Source: Limnohabitans sp. TEGF004 (lineage in GTDB: Bacteria; Pseudomonadota; Gammaproteobacteria; Burkholderiales; Burkholderiaceae_C). Taken from it: a DNA stretch of 64,000 nucleotides. The position numbers and the translations under genes are program-made. The notes under the pieces were generated by a model, which saw only the letters and a program-made list of their open reading frames with translations, did no database searches and had not been told where the DNA came from. Shown here one piece after another: positions 60,499 through 64,000 of this stretch. The stretch spans positions 1 to 64,000 of the forward strand of contig NZ_AP027056.1 of assembly GCF_027924965.1 (NCBI RefSeq), in the 5' to 3' direction. Each line of letters opens with the position of its first letter. Position 1 is the first letter of the stretch.

Positions 60499-61806
60499 TT
60501 AACCGTGCAAGTCGTCGTTGCGAGCAATGTGCATCAAGCGCGCGAGTTCTTCGCGGTGGTGTTTGTGGTTGTGCTCATGCCAGAGTTTGATGAGCCACAT
60601 CACATAACCCACCAACGCACCAAACGCGGTGATGGCGCCAAACGCGCTCAGGCCCATGCCTGTGCTGAAGGTGTACAAAAAGCCCAGACCCAAAATGCAC
60701 AGCTGTTCGTTGAGGTTTTGCACGGCAATCGAGCGGCCCGCACCCATGAGGTTGTGACCGCGGTGTTGCAGCAACGCGTTCATGGGCACGACCAAGAAGC
60801 CGCCCAAGCCGCCCAGCACAATGAGGAAGGGCACAGCCAGCCAGAGGTTGTCGATGAAGTTCATCGCCACCACAAAGCAGCCCATGGCAATCCCCAAAGG
60901 CATGAGGCGTGTGGCGTGGTCGAGTCGCATCTTCATCGATGCCACTACCGCGCCCACGGCGGTGCCGATGGCGACCACGCCGACCAAACTGGACGCCTGT
61001 GTGGTGGTGTAGCCCAAAGCAGCCGCACTCCAAGCGAGCACGATGTAGCGCAAGTTGCCGCTCACACCCCAGAACAAGGTGGTGGTGGCCAAAGAAATTT
61101 GGCCCAGCTTGTCTTGCCACAAGCGTTGGTTGCAATGCCAGAAGTCGGGCACCAGTGCGAACAAATTGCGCGCCATGGTTTTCTCAGGGTCGAGGCGCAT
61201 CGGAATGAGCGCGGCACCTGTGTACGGAATGCGTTTGTTGAACCAAGCGGCCAAGGCATACAAGGGAATCAACAAACAAATGGCAGCTTCAGCGGAAGAG
61301 TCGATGCCTGTTGTGATGAAGGGCAGATCAAACGACAACAACCAAGCCGACAGATTCGGGCCAACGAGTTGGCCGCCCAGCAACACGCCCAAAATGATCG
61401 ACGCAATAGTCAAGCCTTCAATCCAACCATTGGCTTTGACCAATTGCGACGCGGGCAGCAGCTCAGTCAAGATGCCGTACTTCGCGGGTGAGTAGGCTGC
61501 AGCGCCCAAACCCACTACCGCATAAGCAAGCAAGGGGTGCACGCCAAACAACATCATCAAACAGCCCACTACTTTGATGGTGTTGCTCATCAGCATGACT
61601 TCGCCCTTCGGTCGTGAGTCGGCAAACGCGCCGACAAACGGCGCGAGCACCACGTAGAACAGAGCAAACATAGGCACCAGAGCGGCGCGCTGCCATTCGG
61701 CGGCGCCATCTGACTTCAGCAATTCGACGGCTGTCACAAACAGTGCGTTGTCGGCCAACGAACTGAAAAATTGGGCCGACATGATCGTATAAAAACCGCG
61801 CTTCAT
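60499..61806 (-). CDS. lplT: lysophospholipid transporter LplT-like MFS protein
   Basis: This major facilitator family protein of 435 residues has 12 hydrophobic segments. The start ([22 protein letters not shown]) and the [17 protein letters not shown] loop match the LplT branch, which flips lysophospholipids inward for re-acylation. It is divergent from alanine racemase. The acyltransferase partner (Aas) is not in the window. Confidence 0.85.
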   Translation of the reverse strand: MKRGFYTIMSAQFFSSLADNALFVTAVELLKSDGAAEWQRAALVPMFALFYVVLAPFVGAFADSRPKGEVMLMSNTIKVVGCLMMLFGVHPLLAYAVVGLGAAAYSPAKYGILTELLPASQLVKANGWIEGLTIASIILGVLLGGQLVGPNLSAWLLSFDLPFITTGIDSSAEAAICLLIPLYALAAWFNKRIPYTGAALIPMRLDPEKTMARNLFALVPDFWHCNQRLWQDKLGQISLATTTLFWGVSGNLRYIVLAWSAAALGYTTTQASSLVGVVAIGTAVGAVVASMKMRLDHATRLMPLGIAMGCFVVAMNFIDNLWLAVPFLIVLGGLGGFLVVPMNALLQHRGHNLMGAGRSIAVQNLNEQLCILGLGFLYTFSTGMGLSAFGAITAFGALVGYVMWLIKLWHEHNHKHHREELARLMHIARNDDLHG

Positions 61807-61906
61807 GGATAGGTCTGACAGACGTGCAGAGGGCTGCAGGCCTGTTGATTCTTCTTTCTTTTTTAACTACCCGAGGTTATATCACGCGGGTGCCACAATA
61901 TTGACC

Positions 61907-63013
61907 ATGCCCCGCCCGATTCAAGCCTTTGTTCACACCGACGCTTTGCGTCATAACTTGACACGCATGCGTGCCGCAGCACCCGACGCCCGTGTGTGGG
62001 CCGTGGTCAAAGCCAACGCGTATGGCCATGGCATTGAGCGGGTGTTTGAAGGTTTGCGTGGCGCCGATGGCTTCGCCTTGTTAGACCTCGATGAAGCGCA
62101 GCGCTTGCGCAGCTTGGGCTGGCGCGGTCCGGTGCTGTTGCTAGAAGGCGTGTTTGAGATGCGCGACCTAGAGCTGTGCTCACGCTTAGACCTGTGGCAC
62201 ACCGTGCATTGCGATGAACAAATAGACATGCTCAGTCGTCACAAGACGCAAGTGCCGCACCGAATATTCCTCAAAATGAACAGCGGTATGAACCGCTTGG
62301 GTTTCACGCCAACGCGTTTTCGCTCGGCATGGACACGCCTGAACCAATTGCCGCAGGTGGATGAAATTTCTCTCATCACCCACTTCAGCGATGCCGATGG
62401 TGCCAAAGGCATTGCCGAGCAAATCGCGGCATTCAACAAAACCACCGAAGACTTACCCGGTGAGCGCAGCACCTGCAACAGCGCAGGCTTGTTGCGTCAC
62501 GCGCATGACGCAACGGTGGCCGCTGATTGGGTGCGTCCCGGTATTGCGCTCTATGGCAGTGCGCCCGACTTCCCCGAGCGCAACATCGCGCAATGGGATT
62601 TGCAACCCACCATGAGTTTGCGCAGCCGCATCATTGGCACACAAGACTTGCAAGCGGGCGACGCCGTGGGCTATGGCTCATCTTTCACCGCAGATACTGC
62701 GATGCGCATCGGCATCGTGGCCTGCGGGTATGCCGATGGTTACCCGCGCCACTGCCCCACAGGCACGCCGGTGTTGGTCGATGGTGTGCGCACACGCACC
62801 TTGGGCCGCGTGAGCATGGACATGATTGCGGTGGACCTGACCCCTTGCGATGCCGCAGGCCATGCGGCGGGTTTTGGCAGCGAAGTCACGCTGTGGGGGA
62901 AGGCCAGCAACGGCGTGTTGTTGCCAATTGACGACGTGGCCCAAGCCGCAGGCACGGTGGGCTACGAGCTGATGTGCGCGGTGTCGGGCCGCGTGGGATT
63001 CACGCAGGACTGA
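61907..63013 (+). CDS. alr: alanine racemase
   Basis: PLP enzyme that makes D-alanine for peptidoglycan. The 368-residue protein has the PLP-binding Lys in [10 protein letters not shown] at about residue 35 and the catalytic Tyr in [11 protein letters not shown]. The start at 61907 is preferred; the frame extends upstream to 61805 without conservation and overlaps the divergent transporter gene. Complete. Confidence 0.95.
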   Translation: MPRPIQAFVHTDALRHNLTRMRAAAPDARVWAVVKANAYGHGIERVFEGLRGADGFALLDLDEAQRLRSLGWRGPVLLLEGVFEMRDLELCSRLDLWHTVHCDEQIDMLSRHKTQVPHRIFLKMNSGMNRLGFTPTRFRSAWTRLNQLPQVDEISLITHFSDADGAKGIAEQIAAFNKTTEDLPGERSTCNSAGLLRHAHDATVAADWVRPGIALYGSAPDFPERNIAQWDLQPTMSLRSRIIGTQDLQAGDAVGYGSSFTADTAMRIGIVACGYADGYPRHCPTGTPVLVDGVRTRTLGRVSMDMIAVDLTPCDAAGHAAGFGSEVTLWGKASNGVLLPIDDVAQAAGTVGYELMCAVSGRVGFTQD

Positions 63014-63021
63014 AGCGGCTC

Positions 63022-63426
63022 TCAGGGCTTGTTGAACAACGGGTGCAAATTGTTGTGAACGGCATTGAACACCTCATGCCCTTCATCAATTTGCAAGGTG
63101 ATCCCAATGGGGCGTTCGGCAAACACGTCTGCGAAATGGGCTTGGGTCGCGGCTAACAGTGATTGACCAACCTGTTCAATCATCTCGGGTGTGCGGCCTT
63201 TGGCGATGCGAAAGTTCAAATACACATAGGCATAGTCGCCGCTGCCATCGGCAATGACTGCGTGCGTTGTTGCAAATGCCAACACGCGCGTAGCGCCGAT
63301 GGGGAACACGGCTTTGCCATCCGGATGTTTGGCTGACAACATGGTGTTGCTCAAAGTTTGGCAAAGCTCAGCCATGTTGGTTTCGGCATCGAGTTGCGGG
63401 GTGTATTGAATGATGAGGTGGGGCAT
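63022..63426 (-). CDS. 5-carboxymethyl-2-hydroxymuconate delta-isomerase family protein
   Basis: Tautomerase-superfamily protein of 134 residues. The N-terminal Pro directly after Met (MPHLIIQYT) is the catalytic base in this fold. The rest (RVLAFATTHAVIADGSGDYAYVYLNFRIAKGR) matches CHMI-type isomerases from aromatic acid breakdown. No other aromatic-degradation genes are seen here, so the true role is open. It ends eight bases from alr in a convergent arrangement. Confidence 0.8.
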   Translation of the reverse strand: MPHLIIQYTPQLDAETNMAELCQTLSNTMLSAKHPDGKAVFPIGATRVLAFATTHAVIADGSGDYAYVYLNFRIAKGRTPEMIEQVGQSLLAATQAHFADVFAERPIGITLQIDEGHEVFNAVHNNLHPLFNKP

Positions 63427-63532
63427 GTGCCAAGTGTCTCGCAGCTTTTACGTCGTGTGAGCTTTTAAAAATAATAGAACTTAAATACTAAAATGCAATA
63501 TTAAAAATTCATGTCTGTGCCTGTACGTTGTT

Positions 63533-64000
63533 ATGAAAAATCTCAGCATCAAACTGCAACTGTCGTTGAGTGCCATCGCCGTGGGCTTTATCCTTTTATT
63601 GGCGCAGCTGGGGCTTCAGTTTTATGTGCTACGCGCAGACATCGTTCAACGCATTGAGAAAAATGAATTTCGCCAGCTAAGCGACTTTGCCAATAATTTG
63701 GATGAGCGGTTGCAAGACAGTGTGGCCATGCTCGCGAGCGTTGGCCTGAATGTGCCTGCGGAGCAGATCGGCGATCTGCCTAAGTTAGAGCGATTTCTGC
63801 AACGCGAGCATGCCTTGTTGAATGTCTATGACGACCTCTACATCTTTGATGCCAACGGCATTTTGCAAGTAGATTGGCCTGTCAAACCCGGGCGCCGTTC
63901 TTTGGATATGTCTGCGCGTGACTACATCCAAGGGGTGATTCAGACCCGTGTGCCTGTCATCTCCAAGCCCATCCTTGGTAAAGCGACCAAGCAACCCATC
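63533..64000 (+). CDS. membrane sensor protein with dCache-like domain (partial)
   Basis: Only the first 156 codons lie in the window. The start (ATG 63533) gives MKNLSIKLQLSLSAIAVGFILLLAQLGLQF, a membrane helix, followed by a periplasmic region (VYDDLYIFDANGILQVDWPV and DMSARDYIQGVIQTRVPVISKP) typical of dCache sensor domains. The output domain lies beyond the edge; a diguanylate cyclase, chemoreceptor or kinase is possible. Confidence 0.75.
   Translation, partial: MKNLSIKLQLSLSAIAVGFILLLAQLGLQFYVLRADIVQRIEKNEFRQLSDFANNLDERLQDSVAMLASVGLNVPAEQIGDLPKLERFLQREHALLNVYDDLYIFDANGILQVDWPVKPGRRSLDMSARDYIQGVIQTRVPVISKPILGKATKQPI

Noticed and set aside
60391..61491. 366-codon plus-strand frame opposite the LplT-like gene
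   Set aside because: Low-complexity Gln/His-rich shadow frame; the membrane transporter reading is far better.

Overview
The window looks like the replication-origin region of a betaproteobacterial chromosome, most likely order Burkholderiales, family Comamonadaceae (Limnohabitans/Rhodoferax-like). The pointers are dnaA-dnaN-gyrB at the start, the mnmG-rsmG-LysE-parA-hydrolase-parB block, a MetH split into two genes with an S-adenosylhomocysteine (SAH) riboswitch before the larger one, GTP-dependent PEP carboxykinase, a TorF porin-glnK-amtB operon and glcEF. The lineage is inferred from gene content and protein sequence, not from a search.

Layout: 1-5527 is dnaA, dnaN and gyrB with DnaA boxes on both sides of dnaA. 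5524-9487 holds a Spy-like periplasmic protein, a pirin, a copper chaperone and a divergent copper ATPase. 9653-18804 is a long co-directional block from mnmG to two tandem hybrid histidine kinases, with three ParB-binding parS-like sites inside mnmG and rsmG. 18773-22066 has a D-lactate dehydrogenase, a cobalamin adenosyltransferase and an OmpA-like lipoprotein/periplasmic protein.

22463-27106 is a clearly foreign AT-rich insertion made of two adjacent inverted-repeat modules. The first has perfect 478-bp arms around one helicase-like gene. The second has perfect 140-bp arms around a P4-type tyrosine integrase gene. The gene on the left (an OmpA-like paralog) is cut off, and so is the one on the right (a type I secretion ABC ATPase, cut at its Walker B motif). 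This is the most unusual structure in the window.

27332-37521 carries a secretion membrane-fusion protein, a PhoD phosphatase, a branched-chain amino acid type ABC transporter with fused ATPases and fused permeases, pckG with an attenuator-like leader, and a 45-residue membrane protein. 37624-46648 has recQ, the small metH gene, accessory genes (restriction-gene remnants, a HigBA-type toxin-antitoxin pair) and the large metH gene. 46749-52138 is a copper/metallophore RiPP locus: a NrsF/ECF sigma pair, a precursor peptide, its DUF692 and DUF2063 maturation proteins, a DoxX protein, and a second DUF692/DUF2063 pair that has lost most metal-binding residues. 52146-64000 holds comM/yifB, TorF-glnK-amtB, glcEF, a glutathione peroxidase, two transporters, alanine racemase, a tautomerase-family isomerase and the start of a sensor protein.

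Copper and thiol chemistry is a recurring theme (copZ/copA, the hvf-type locus, glutathione peroxidase). Nitrogen control appears at glnK-amtB, where a sigma-54 promoter can be read. No tRNA, rRNA or CRISPR array was seen.
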